From NCBI RefSeq assembly GCF_024345835.1, contig NZ_JAGQBW010000003.1, positions 147,151 to 211,150 on the forward strand: a stretch of 64,000 nt of DNA. Reading direction: 5' to 3'. Made by a program: the position numbers and the translations under genes. The notes beneath the pieces were generated by a model that ran no database searches, was not told the DNA's origin, and was given only the letters and a program-made list of their open reading frames with translations. This stretch comes from Synechococcus sp. HJ21-Hayes. Its GTDB lineage: Bacteria; Cyanobacteriota; Cyanobacteriia; PCC-6307; Cyanobiaceae. This document shows, piece by piece, positions 24,015-32,751 of the stretch; position 1 is the first letter of the stretch, and each line of letters starts with the position of its first letter.

Positions 24015-25220
24015 TTGGATCCCAATGCCAGCCCCCTGATCGAGGCCAATCGCCAGCTCGCTCTGCTGCTGGAGCGGCAAGAGCAGTTGGCGCCCGGTCT
24101 ATATCGCGAGCTGGCTCTCTATCTCCAGGTCCTGCGTGATGGCCTGCTGCATGCCGTGCAGCAGGCCTGTTTTCATTTGGCTACCCAGGTGGTGCCAGAG
24201 CGCTACGGCCAGCTGTCCGGCGAACGCCGCACGGCCCTGCAGCAGCGCCTTCAGGGGCTGGTGCAGCGTTGCTGCACCCTGCTCACCGTGGAGCAACTGA
24301 TGGGGCTTGCGGCTCAGCAGCAGCGCCGTGAGCAGCAGCGGCAGCGTGCTCAGCGGCAGCGCCTGATCGATGCCCTCGTGGCCGATCAAGACCCTGAGCC
24401 CCCGCTCGCTTCTTTGGCTTCGGCTTCCGAGCCAGCTGCGACCCAGGGCTCCATCACCCTCGGGTTGGACCTTCCCTTGTCCGCTGATCTGTTTGAGGCA
24501 GGATTGCCTGGCCTGGCTGGGATGAACCGCACGCCCCCTGAGCGCGAGGACACCGCCTCCCCCCCCACAAGGGGCGAGGAGCTGGAGTTGCTGCAATCGC
24601 TGTTTGCCATGGCCGCCGAGGGCCTGGGCCAGGAGCCCATGCCCGCCGTCGCTGATCCACCGGAGCAAGCTCCTCAAGTGGAGGAGGCCTCGTTGCAGTT
24701 GTCGGTGGCGGTGCAGCCCGAACTCAGCCCTCACGACCAAGCCGTTACCGGTACCCAGCTACCCCGTGATCCCCTCCTGCAGCTCCGCTGGTGGGCTCAC
24801 CTGGACCAGGCCCTCAGCCGCCGCTTGCGCAACCTTTCCCACGCCGTGAACGTGGAACTGATGCGCTCCGGCCTTGCCCAGGGACTGCTGCCCCTGAACC
24901 TGCTGGATGCGGTGCTGCAGGGCCAGGTGGAGGTGTTGCCAGCGCCCATGAACCTGCTGCGCCTGCCTCTGCCCATCCCGGCAGCCGCCTCCGGCACGGC
25001 TCCAGCGGAAGTCCTGTCGCTGTTGGTACGCAGCGGCGACCTGGAATTTCAGCAACCAAAGTTGCGCACCTGTCGCAAGCGGCTCCAACAGCGCCAGCGT
25101 CAATTGCGCACAATGGCCGAGCGCTACCGCTACTGGCAGCGCCGGGTTTCGGCCCTCGAGGCGGAGCAGCAGTGGTTGCAGGACAGTGCCCAACCCCAGA
25201 ACCCGGCGGACCGGCCCTAG
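24015..25220 (+). CDS. Conserved cyanobacterial protein of unknown function between tsf and recG
   Basis: A 401-aa protein, apparently starting at TTG 24015. Residues 1-125 are helical (LEANRQLALLLERQEQLAPGLYRELALYLQ, then QQQRREQQRQRAQRQR). A low-complexity Pro/Glu/Ala linker spans ~126-245. A C-terminal helical domain (~250-390) contains LRNLSHAVNVELMRSGLAQGLLPLNLLDAVLQGQVE and ends in a coiled coil ([35 protein letters not shown]). There is no signal peptide or membrane segment. Its TAG overlaps the recG GTG by 1 nt, implying coupled translation with the helicase. I do not recognise a named family; architecture resembles a scaffold or adaptor. Confidence 0.72.
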   Translation: MDPNASPLIEANRQLALLLERQEQLAPGLYRELALYLQVLRDGLLHAVQQACFHLATQVVPERYGQLSGERRTALQQRLQGLVQRCCTLLTVEQLMGLAAQQQRREQQRQRAQRQRLIDALVADQDPEPPLASLASASEPAATQGSITLGLDLPLSADLFEAGLPGLAGMNRTPPEREDTASPPTRGEELELLQSLFAMAAEGLGQEPMPAVADPPEQAPQVEEASLQLSVAVQPELSPHDQAVTGTQLPRDPLLQLRWWAHLDQALSRRLRNLSHAVNVELMRSGLAQGLLPLNLLDAVLQGQVEVLPAPMNLLRLPLPIPAAASGTAPAEVLSLLVRSGDLEFQQPKLRTCRKRLQQRQRQLRTMAERYRYWQRRVSALEAEQQWLQDSAQPQNPADRP

Positions 25221-27670
25221 TGCTGGAGGCCTGGCTGCGCCCCTTGCAGCAGGCCCTTCAACTGGAGGTCGAGCGCGGCTTTGAGAATCTCCAGGGGCGG
25301 CGCGAACGCTTTCATGCCTTTATGGCTCGGGAGTTACGGGTCCATCCCGGGAGTGTCACCCCACCCCAGGGCCAGGCCTTGGTGGAGCTGGCCGGGGCCT
25401 TTGATGCCTACCCCGAGCGGAGCCTGGCCAGCCGCCAGATCCTGGTCCGGCGCAGTCGCCAGCTGTTGCACGAGCTGCACCGCTCCCAGCAGCCTGTGTT
25501 GCCGGTAGCTCCCCCGCGGCTGCGGTTGGTGCAGACACCGGCCGTTGTTCAGCGGATCCAACCGGACACCCCCCTCTCGCAGATCCGGGGGGTGGGTCCG
25601 AAGACGGCCGAGAAATTTGCCGTGCTGGGTCTGTTTGTGGCGGCAGATCTGCTCCGCTACTACCCGCGCGACTACCTCGACTACGCCAATCTCGTGCGGA
25701 TTGCGGCGCTGGTGCCTGGCAGCACCGCCACGATCGTGGCCACCGTGCGCCGCACCAATAGCTTCACTAGTCCGCGTAATCCCAATCTCTCGATCCTGGA
25801 GCTGCAGCTCCAGGATGTGACAGGCAGGCTTCGCGTGTCGAAGTTCTTTGCAGGCAAGCGGTTCAGTTCGCCTGGCTGGTTGAAGGGGCAGCAGCGCCTG
25901 TATCCCCCCGGCGCCACCGTGGCGGTGAGTGGCCTGGTGAAGGAAACGCCCTACGGGCCTGTGTTTCAGGACCCTCTGATGGAGGTGCTGGAGAACCCCA
26001 ACGCTCCCCTCCAGAGCCGCGACATCGGCCGGTTGTTGCCTGTGTACGGACTCACTGAGGGGCTCAGCGCCGAGAAAGTGCGTGCTGCCGTGGAGTCGGT
26101 GGTCGCGGCTGCCCTCGCTTGGGGCGATCACCTGCCGCCAGCCCTGCTGGAGTTGGAGGGCTTGATGGTCCTGTCCCTGGCCCTGGCCCAGATCCACCAG
26201 CCCCAAAGCGAGGAATCCCTCAGTGCCGCCCGGCGGCGGCTGGTGTTTGACGAATTCCTGCTGCTGCAGTTGGGCCTGCTGCAGCGACGCCGCGAGCTAA
26301 CCACCCGGCCGGCGCCCCCCCTGGCCCTGCCCAAAGCCCCTGGCTCCACCAGCCTGGTGGCTGACTTTCTGGACCTGCTCCCCTTCTCGCTCACCGGCGC
26401 ACAGCAACGGGTTCTGGCGGAGATCCAATCGGATCTGGCGGGCGAGCAGCCCATGGCACGCCTGGTGCAGGGGGATGTCGGGAGCGGCAAGACCGTGGTG
26501 GCTATTGCCTCACTCCTCACCGCCATCGATGCGGGTTGCCAGGGGGCACTGATGGCCCCCACCGAGGTGTTGGCGGAGCAGCACTACAAGAAGCTGTGTG
26601 AGTGGTTGCCGCAGCTGCATGTCACCTGCGCTCTGCTCACGGGATCAACGCCGGCCCGGCGGCGTCGGGAGCTCCTGGCAGACCTGGCCCAGGGCAACCT
26701 CAAGATGCTCGTGGGTACCCACGCCCTGCTGGAGGATCCCGTGCAGTTCGCCCGCCTGGGGCTGGTGGTGGTGGATGAGCAGCACCGCTTCGGCGTGGCC
26801 CAGCGGAACCGGTTGCTGGATAAGGGGCTTCAGCCCCACCTGCTCACGATGACCGCCACCCCGATTCCGCGCACCCTGGCCCTCTCCCTCCACGGCGACC
26901 TGGAGGTGAGCCAGATCGATGAGCTTCCCCCTGGGCGCACGCCGATCCGCACCACCATGCTCAAGGCCGGCGAGCGGGATCAGGCCTACGGCCTGATCCG
27001 CCAGGAGGTGGCCCAGGGGCAGCGGGCCTACGTGGTGTTGCCCCTGGTGGAGGAATCGGAAAAACTTGATTTGCGTTCTGCCGTGGACGTGCATCGCCAG
27101 CTGAGCGAGGAGGTCTTCCCCGACCTCCAGGTGGGGCTGCTGCATGGCCGCATGCCCAGTGCCGACAAGCAGGGCGCCATTGGCGCCTTCGCCCGCGGCG
27201 AATGCCATGTGTTGGTGAGCACCACCGTGGTGGAGGTGGGTGTAGATGTGCCAGAAGCCAGCGTGATGGTGATCGAGCATGCCGACCGCTTCGGTCTGGC
27301 CCAGCTGCACCAGCTACGGGGCCGTGTCGGCCGGGGTGCAGCCGCCTCCCACTGTCTGTTGATCAATGACAGCCGCAATGTCATGGCACGGCAGCGCTTG
27401 GAGGTGCTTGTGCACTCCACCGATGGCTTCGAAATAGCTGAGATGGATCTGCGACTGCGGGGGCCCGGAGCCGTCCTGGGAACGCGCCAGAGCGGCCTGC
27501 CGGATCTGGCACTGGCAAGCCTCACCGACGATGGCGATGTGCTCGAGCAGGCCCGCAGCGTTGCCCAACGCCTGATGCAGCAGGACCCCACGCTGCAGCA
27601 CCACCAGCCCCTCGCCACCGTTCTGGCTCAGCAGCGCCAGAGGGTGAGCCAGGGCGCGCGGTTGAATTAG
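25220..27670 (+). CDS. recG: ATP-dependent DNA helicase RecG
   Basis: An 816-aa fork-reversal and Holliday-junction helicase. An N-terminal extension of ~110 residues (usual in cyanobacteria) leads to the wedge/OB domain (DTPLSQIRGVGPKTAEKFAVLGL; LLRYYPRDYLDY). The superfamily 2 core has GDVGSGKTVVA, the DEQH box VVDEQHRFGVAQR, TATPIPRTLAL, and the C-terminal lobe with VVEVGVDVPEASVMVIEHADRFGLAQLHQLRGRVGRG. The start is GTG 25220, on the stop codon of the preceding gene. RecG processes stalled forks and R-loops. Confidence 0.96.
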   Translation: MLEAWLRPLQQALQLEVERGFENLQGRRERFHAFMARELRVHPGSVTPPQGQALVELAGAFDAYPERSLASRQILVRRSRQLLHELHRSQQPVLPVAPPRLRLVQTPAVVQRIQPDTPLSQIRGVGPKTAEKFAVLGLFVAADLLRYYPRDYLDYANLVRIAALVPGSTATIVATVRRTNSFTSPRNPNLSILELQLQDVTGRLRVSKFFAGKRFSSPGWLKGQQRLYPPGATVAVSGLVKETPYGPVFQDPLMEVLENPNAPLQSRDIGRLLPVYGLTEGLSAEKVRAAVESVVAAALAWGDHLPPALLELEGLMVLSLALAQIHQPQSEESLSAARRRLVFDEFLLLQLGLLQRRRELTTRPAPPLALPKAPGSTSLVADFLDLLPFSLTGAQQRVLAEIQSDLAGEQPMARLVQGDVGSGKTVVAIASLLTAIDAGCQGALMAPTEVLAEQHYKKLCEWLPQLHVTCALLTGSTPARRRRELLADLAQGNLKMLVGTHALLEDPVQFARLGLVVVDEQHRFGVAQRNRLLDKGLQPHLLTMTATPIPRTLALSLHGDLEVSQIDELPPGRTPIRTTMLKAGERDQAYGLIRQEVAQGQRAYVVLPLVEESEKLDLRSAVDVHRQLSEEVFPDLQVGLLHGRMPSADKQGAIGAFARGECHVLVSTTVVEVGVDVPEASVMVIEHADRFGLAQLHQLRGRVGRGAAASHCLLINDSRNVMARQRLEVLVHSTDGFEIAEMDLRLRGPGAVLGTRQSGLPDLALASLTDDGDVLEQARSVAQRLMQQDPTLQHHQPLATVLAQQRQRVSQGARLN

Positions 27671-27696
27671 TCACCCTTCGGCGCCGCCTTCCCGCC

Positions 27697-28419
27697 ATGG
27701 CTCTGCGTCCCTGGAGTCCGGTTCCCATCCACGACTGTGCTGAGCCCCTGGTGGAGCTCCCCGCCGGTTTGCTCCGGCTCGAGCCCCATCCCTACGCTGG
27801 CCTCGGAGCCCCCTACGGAGCGGGTGCCTCGCCCTTCCGGTTGCGAGCGGCCGTGGTGGAACGCCTGCTAGAAGCGCAGCTGGCGCTGCAGGCCGCAGCC
27901 CCAGGTTGGCGACTCGCCATTTTCGATGCCTGGCGGCCCTTGGCGGTGCAGCGATTCATGGTGGAGCACACCATCGGCGAGGAATGCGCCCGGCTTGGTG
28001 TGGATCGTGAGCAACCCTCTGCCCTGTTGGACGCGGTGGTGGCGGAGGTGGGGCGCTTCTGGGCCCCGCCCAGTGAGGATCCCGCCACACCGCCACCCCA
28101 CAGCACCGGTGCCGCGGTGGACCTTACCCTTGCCGATGGCTCCGGCATGGTTGCGAGCATGGGCTCCGCCATCGATGCGATCGGAGCCGTATCAGCACCA
28201 GATCACTACCTGGAGGTTGCTGACTCAGTCCAGGAGATCTCCGTGAAGCAGCAAGCCCAAGAATGGCATCGGCGGCGATGCCTGCTGCGGCATGCCATGG
28301 GGGAAGCCGGTTTTGCCCAGCACCCCAACGAGTGGTGGCACTTCAGCTGGGGGGATCAGCTGTGGGCTTGGCGCCAGGATCAGCCCCAAGCCTGCTACGG
28401 CCGTTGGCTGGAGAGCTGA
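27697..28419 (+). CDS. D-alanyl-D-alanine dipeptidase, VanX/DdpX-like (M15D)
   Basis: A 240-aa zinc dipeptidase. Signatures: IFDAWRPLAVQ (substrate Arg), the zinc motif HSTGAAVDLTL (HxxGxxxD-type SxHxxGxAxD variant) and EWWHFSWGD near the C-terminus, with the catalytic Glu and third zinc His. It lacks a signal peptide, as expected for a cytosolic enzyme that splits D-Ala-D-Ala, possibly in cell-wall dipeptide recycling. No vanA- or vanH-like gene is adjacent, so a vancomycin-resistance role is unlikely. The gene follows recG with a 26-nt gap. Confidence 0.88.
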   Translation: MALRPWSPVPIHDCAEPLVELPAGLLRLEPHPYAGLGAPYGAGASPFRLRAAVVERLLEAQLALQAAAPGWRLAIFDAWRPLAVQRFMVEHTIGEECARLGVDREQPSALLDAVVAEVGRFWAPPSEDPATPPPHSTGAAVDLTLADGSGMVASMGSAIDAIGAVSAPDHYLEVADSVQEISVKQQAQEWHRRRCLLRHAMGEAGFAQHPNEWWHFSWGDQLWAWRQDQPQACYGRWLES

Positions 28420-28582
28420 GGGGAAGGGCTGGACTGGCTTGTAGCCAACGGTTCAGCGATCTCGCTCGATGCCATGGAGCTCGCCAGAGCGCTGGCCTAC
28501 GACTTGCTGAGCCCAGTAGCGGGCGCCATCGCCAGCACTGGTGCAGCAACCGGAGGGCGACTGACCGTCATCGCGGGGAGCT

Positions 28583-30373
28583 TCATCCCGTGGTGAGGAG
28601 ATGTTCAACCTGTTCCCGGCCCAGTTTGGCGACGTAATCCCCGAAGCTGCGCCGACCGCCAACGGCCTTCCAGCCCAGCAGCAGTGGCTCCAGTGTGGTT
28701 TCCAGCTTCTCCAGAGGCATGCGCTCTACGTAGGGCTCGGCCAGCCGGCTGAGGTTCGGGGTGCCCCCTAGCCAGAGTTGGTATTGGTCAACGCCATCCC
28801 CCACCAGGCCCAGTTCGGCCATGTAAGGCCTGGCGCAACCGTTGGGGCAGCCGGTCATGCGCACGAGGATCGGCTTCTCGATCTCCAAGCGCCGCAATTG
28901 GCCATCGAGCCGCTCCAGCACATCCGGCAGGATGCGCTCAGCTTCGGTCACCGCCAATCCGCAGAGGGGCAGGGCGGGACAGGCGATTGCGTGGCGGGCC
29001 AGGAGGGGGGGAGCCTCCGGAGCCGTGATGCCGAGGGCTGCCAAGGCCTCTCTCACACTGCTGCGCTGGGCGGTGCCAATGTTGCAGAGCAGCAGATCCT
29101 GGTTTGGGGTGAGACGGATTTCCAGTTGGTAGGTGTCCACCAACTGCCGCAGTCCCTGTTTCAGTTCACCCTGTAGGCGGCCGCAGAGCAGGGGTAGGCC
29201 CACAAACCACTTGCCGGCGCTCTGGCGATGCCAGCCGAGGTAATCCTGCAGTTTGGTGGTCGGTTCAAGCCGTAACCCCTTGATCGGGTGCGGGAAGTAG
29301 TTGGTCTTGAGCTCCTTCTTGAACCAGGCAATGCCCCGATCGTGGATCAGATATTTCATGCGGGCGTGCCGCCTGGTCTGGCGGTCGCCGTAGTCCCGTT
29401 GCAAGGCTGCGATCGCTTGAACCAGGTCGAGCACGTGCTCAGCAGCTACGTAGCCGAGGGGATCGGCCGTGCGCGCGAAGGTTTCCTCCTTGTTGTGGGT
29501 GCGCCCCATGCCGCCACCCACGTACACATTGCAGCCCTTAAGGGCGCCACTGGCATCGGCGAAGGCCACCAACCCGATGTCCTGGGTCAGCAGATCGACT
29601 GAGTTGTCGCCGGGCACCGTCACGGCGCACTTGAACTTGCGGGGCATGTACGTGCCGCCGTACAGGGGTTCGTTGGTGTCGCCGCTGAACACCTTGCCCT
29701 CCAGCTGACGGGCACGCACCTTCTTCACCGGTGTCGAGGGCTTGATGCGGTACGACAGTTCCCCGTCCACCCAGAGGTCGAGGTACGACCCCTCGGCGGC
29801 CGTTGGTGTGAGCAGATCAGCCACGTCGTCCGCCAGTTGGCGTGCAGCCGGATAGGCCCCCTTCTCGTAGGGCGCGGCCGGCGCCATCACATTGCGATTG
29901 ATATCACCACAGGCGGCCAGGGTGGAGCCCATGGAGCGCACAATCGTGCCGATCACCTCCTTGAGGTTCTCCTTGCGGATGCCGTGCATCTGAAAGGCTT
30001 GGCGGGTAGTAGCCCGCAGGGTGCCGTTGCCCAGGCGATCGGCCAGATCATCCATGGCCAGATACAAGGCGGCAGGGATTCGGCCCCCCGGGCTGCGCAG
30101 ACGCAGCATCATCTGCCAGTCCTTGTCCTGGCCCTTGACCCGGTTTTCGCGGTTGTCCTGTTGATAGCTGCCGTGGAACTTCAGCAGCTGCACTGCCCCA
30201 TCGGTGAAATGGTGACTGTCGTTGGCCAGCTCGGTGGCCAAGGGCTCCTTCAGATAGCCACTGTCGGCCTTGAGTTGCTCAAACTTGGTGCGCTCGGCTC
30301 CAGTGGCGAGGCAGGGAGAGAAGGCCGGATCGGCAGCGGTGCCCTCTGAGGTCTGCCCTGGAGTCACGGTCAC
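28583..30373 (-). CDS. sir: Ferredoxin-sulfite reductase
   Basis: A 596-aa sirohaem/4Fe-4S enzyme reducing sulfite to sulfide with six electrons from ferredoxin. Two nitrite/sulfite reductase repeats are seen: FHGSYQQDNRENR near the N-terminus and the RATTRQAFQMHGI sirohaem-contact block. The four cluster Cys are in CPALPLC and GCPNGCARPYMAELG (about residues 470-515). The conserved NVYVGGGMGRTHNKEETF and WFKKELKTNYFPHPIKGL blocks are also present. Length and single-subunit form match plant-type Sir rather than the NADPH enzyme. It is divergent from glyS (~85-nt gap). Confidence 0.95.
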   Translation of the reverse strand: MTVTPGQTSEGTAADPAFSPCLATGAERTKFEQLKADSGYLKEPLATELANDSHHFTDGAVQLLKFHGSYQQDNRENRVKGQDKDWQMMLRLRSPGGRIPAALYLAMDDLADRLGNGTLRATTRQAFQMHGIRKENLKEVIGTIVRSMGSTLAACGDINRNVMAPAAPYEKGAYPAARQLADDVADLLTPTAAEGSYLDLWVDGELSYRIKPSTPVKKVRARQLEGKVFSGDTNEPLYGGTYMPRKFKCAVTVPGDNSVDLLTQDIGLVAFADASGALKGCNVYVGGGMGRTHNKEETFARTADPLGYVAAEHVLDLVQAIAALQRDYGDRQTRRHARMKYLIHDRGIAWFKKELKTNYFPHPIKGLRLEPTTKLQDYLGWHRQSAGKWFVGLPLLCGRLQGELKQGLRQLVDTYQLEIRLTPNQDLLLCNIGTAQRSSVREALAALGITAPEAPPLLARHAIACPALPLCGLAVTEAERILPDVLERLDGQLRRLEIEKPILVRMTGCPNGCARPYMAELGLVGDGVDQYQLWLGGTPNLSRLAEPYVERMPLEKLETTLEPLLLGWKAVGGRRSFGDYVAKLGREQVEHLLTTG

Positions 30374-30457
30374 GGCGTCGCCACTTACCTCGCTCGACCG
30401 TAGCGAAACGGGCGCAGGGCTTCGGGCGCAGGGCTTTCAATACAGTGCTTGGCTGCC

Positions 30458-32635
30458 GTGGCCTGCTCTGTGTCGACCTTTCTTCTTGAGATTGGAACCG
30501 AGGAGCTCCCCGCCGATTTCGCACGCCTTGCCCTGCCACAGCTGGAGCAGAGGGTCCGCTCCGACCTGGCAGAGCAGCGTCTGGGCCATGGGTTGATCCA
30601 CTGCACCAGCACCCCACGCCGGCTGGCTCTGCTGGTGGAGGAGTTGCCAGCCAACGCCGCCGATCTCGAGGAAGACCGCAAGGGGCCCCCCGCAGGCCAG
30701 GCCTTCAAGGATGGGATGCCCACCCAGGCGGCGATCGGCTTTGCCAAGCGCTGTGGCATTGAGCCCGCTGCCCTGGAGGTTCGCGACACTCCGAAGGGCC
30801 CGTTTGTGTTTGCCCGTGTCCTGGAGCAGGGACGCTCCAGTGTGGAGGTGCTGGCCGAACACATTCCCCAGTGGATCCAGGCGTTGCAGGGACGTCGCTT
30901 TATGCGTTGGGGCGAGGGGGAGAGTCGTTTTTCCCGCCCGGTGCGCTGGTTGGTGGCGCTGCTGGATTCAGCCGTGATTCCCGTCACGCTTCAGGGCAGT
31001 GATCCGCTGGTCCAGGCCGGCAACCTGAGCCGTGGCCATCGCCTGCTGGCCGACTCCGTGGTGATCCCTTCTGCCCAGGCTTACGCCGAGACCCTCGCGG
31101 GGGTGGGCGTGGAGGTGCAACGCAGCAGTCGAGCCGATTCCATTCGCTCTGCCGTTACCCAGGCGGCTGGCGCCCTGCAGGGCCGTCCCGACCTGCCAGA
31201 CAACCTCTTTGAAGAGCTCACGGACCTGGTGGAAGCCCCTATGCTGATCGAGGGTTCTGTGGATGGCCACTACCTGGGCCTACCCGCGGAAGTGCTCAGC
31301 ACGGTGATGCGATCCCACCAGCGCTATGTGCCCCTCTACCGCCAAGACGCTGCGGTTGACCCCCTCGCCCTGGAGGCCAGCACCAGCCTGTTGCCCACGT
31401 TCCTGTTCATCGGTAATGGCCTGCCCGCCGCCACCGAGACGGTGCGCCGTGGCAATGAACGCGTGCTCAAGGCACGCCTGGCGGATGCCGAATTCTTTCT
31501 GCAGGCCGATCGAGCCGTGCCCAGCATCGACCGCCGTGATCAGCTCGCCCGGGTCACCTTTGCCGAGGGGCTCGGTTCCCTCCGCGATCGGGTGGAACGG
31601 CTGGAGTGGCTCACCGATGTGGTGCTCGAGCAGCTGAACCTGGCCCAGACGGCCGCAGAGCATGCCCGCCGTGCCGCGCACCTCTGTAAACACGATCTGG
31701 TGAGCCAGATGGTGGGCGAGTTCCCCGAGCTGCAGGGGCTGATGGGGGGCAAGTATCTGTTGGCCGAGGGTGAACACCGTGGGGTGGCTCTGGCCGTGGT
31801 GGAGCACTACCTGCCCAAAGGTGCTGGCGACCAGCTGCCCAGCTCCGACGCCGGCGCGGTGGTGGCACTAGCCGAACGTCTTGAGCTGTTGTTAAGCATC
31901 TATGCCAAGGGGGAGCGTCCCAGCGGCTCCTCCGATCCTTATGCCCTGCGCCGGGCCGGCAATGGCCTTTTGCAGATTCTCTGGAACCGCGGCTGGAGCT
32001 TCGATCTGCTGGCCTTGCTGGAACGGGCCACCGTTCATTGGGGCCAGTTGCTGCCGCACTTCCAGGTGGATGCGGCTGGCCTTAGCGCTGAATTGGCTGA
32101 GTTTTTGCGCCAGCGCCTGGTGAGCCTGCTGGAGGAGGAGAGCTTCGATCCGGATCTTGTTCAGGCCGTGGCAGGTGACGGCGTGGCTCTGGAGAGGGTG
32201 ATCCGAGATCCCGGCGATGTCCGCCAGCGGGTGGAGCTGCTTTCAGAGCTTCGCCTCACGGGGGATCTCGCCGCTGTTCAGGCTGTGGTGACTCGAGCAG
32301 CCCGTTTGGCGGACAAGGGAACCCTGGAGCCTGCCGTGCTCAGTGCCACTGGGGTTGTGGATCCTGCGCTGTTTGAACAGCCCAGTGAAGCCGCCATGCT
32401 CGCGGTGCTGAGTGGACTGGAGCCGATCGCCACCGGACCCTCCGCTAATCGCTATCGCGAGTTGGCGGTGGGGCTGAGCGCCGGTGCAGAGGCCCTGGCC
32501 GCCTTCTTTGACGGAGATTCCAGCGTGATGGTGATGGCCGACGACGCAGCCGTACGGACGAACCGACTGAATTTGTTGGGTGTGCTGCGCAACCAGGCGG
32601 CAGTTCTGGCGGATTTCCGCCGGATTTCCGGCTGA
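30458..32635 (+). CDS. glyS: Glycyl-tRNA synthetase beta subunit
   Basis: A 725-aa subunit of the alpha2beta2 glycyl-tRNA synthetase. The N-terminal FLLEIGTEELPADFARLALPQLE is diagnostic. HD-like and tRNA-binding blocks follow: RFMRWGEGESRFSRPVRWLVAL, SHQRYVPLYRQ, FADAEFFLQADR-type LADAEFFLQADR, and FPELQGLMGGKYLLAEGE. The C-terminal DALR-like region contains VMVMADDAAVRTNRLNLLGVLRN. The start codon is uncertain: TTG 30449, GTG 30458 and GTG 30470 are all in frame. The alpha subunit (glyQ) is not in the window. Confidence 0.95.
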   Translation: MACSVSTFLLEIGTEELPADFARLALPQLEQRVRSDLAEQRLGHGLIHCTSTPRRLALLVEELPANAADLEEDRKGPPAGQAFKDGMPTQAAIGFAKRCGIEPAALEVRDTPKGPFVFARVLEQGRSSVEVLAEHIPQWIQALQGRRFMRWGEGESRFSRPVRWLVALLDSAVIPVTLQGSDPLVQAGNLSRGHRLLADSVVIPSAQAYAETLAGVGVEVQRSSRADSIRSAVTQAAGALQGRPDLPDNLFEELTDLVEAPMLIEGSVDGHYLGLPAEVLSTVMRSHQRYVPLYRQDAAVDPLALEASTSLLPTFLFIGNGLPAATETVRRGNERVLKARLADAEFFLQADRAVPSIDRRDQLARVTFAEGLGSLRDRVERLEWLTDVVLEQLNLAQTAAEHARRAAHLCKHDLVSQMVGEFPELQGLMGGKYLLAEGEHRGVALAVVEHYLPKGAGDQLPSSDAGAVVALAERLELLLSIYAKGERPSGSSDPYALRRAGNGLLQILWNRGWSFDLLALLERATVHWGQLLPHFQVDAAGLSAELAEFLRQRLVSLLEEESFDPDLVQAVAGDGVALERVIRDPGDVRQRVELLSELRLTGDLAAVQAVVTRAARLADKGTLEPAVLSATGVVDPALFEQPSEAAMLAVLSGLEPIATGPSANRYRELAVGLSAGAEALAAFFDGDSSVMVMADDAAVRTNRLNLLGVLRNQAAVLADFRRISG

Positions 32636-32669
32636 TTGCAGGTCAGAGCTGCGTAGGCTGAGGCTTGAG

Positions 32670-32709
32670 CAGGTGACCTGGTGCACCTGAGTGCCAGGGC
32701 AATCACCTG
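32670..32709. repeat. Inverted-repeat cluster upstream of the desaturase gene
   Basis: CAGGTGA (32670-32676) and TCACCTG (32703-32709) form an inverted repeat around the palindrome GGTGCACC (32680-32687), about 45-80 nt before the desaturase ATG. It could be a regulator-binding site or an mRNA stem-loop; no known consensus was recognised. Confidence 0.4.
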
Positions 32710-32751
32710 AACTCCACGTCTTCCAGCCTCCAGGGCGTCACCGTACGTCCG

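Noticed and set aside
27697..28419. Vancomycin-resistance cluster
   Set aside because: A VanX-like enzyme is present, but there is no vanA, vanH or two-component system nearby, and the neighbours are recG and sulfite reductase.
28453..28662. Short minus-strand frame beyond the sulfite reductase end (SGCCTSAGDGARYWAQ)
   Set aside because: Half of it overlaps the sir 3' end in another frame, no start signal was seen, and sir already has a normal C-terminus.
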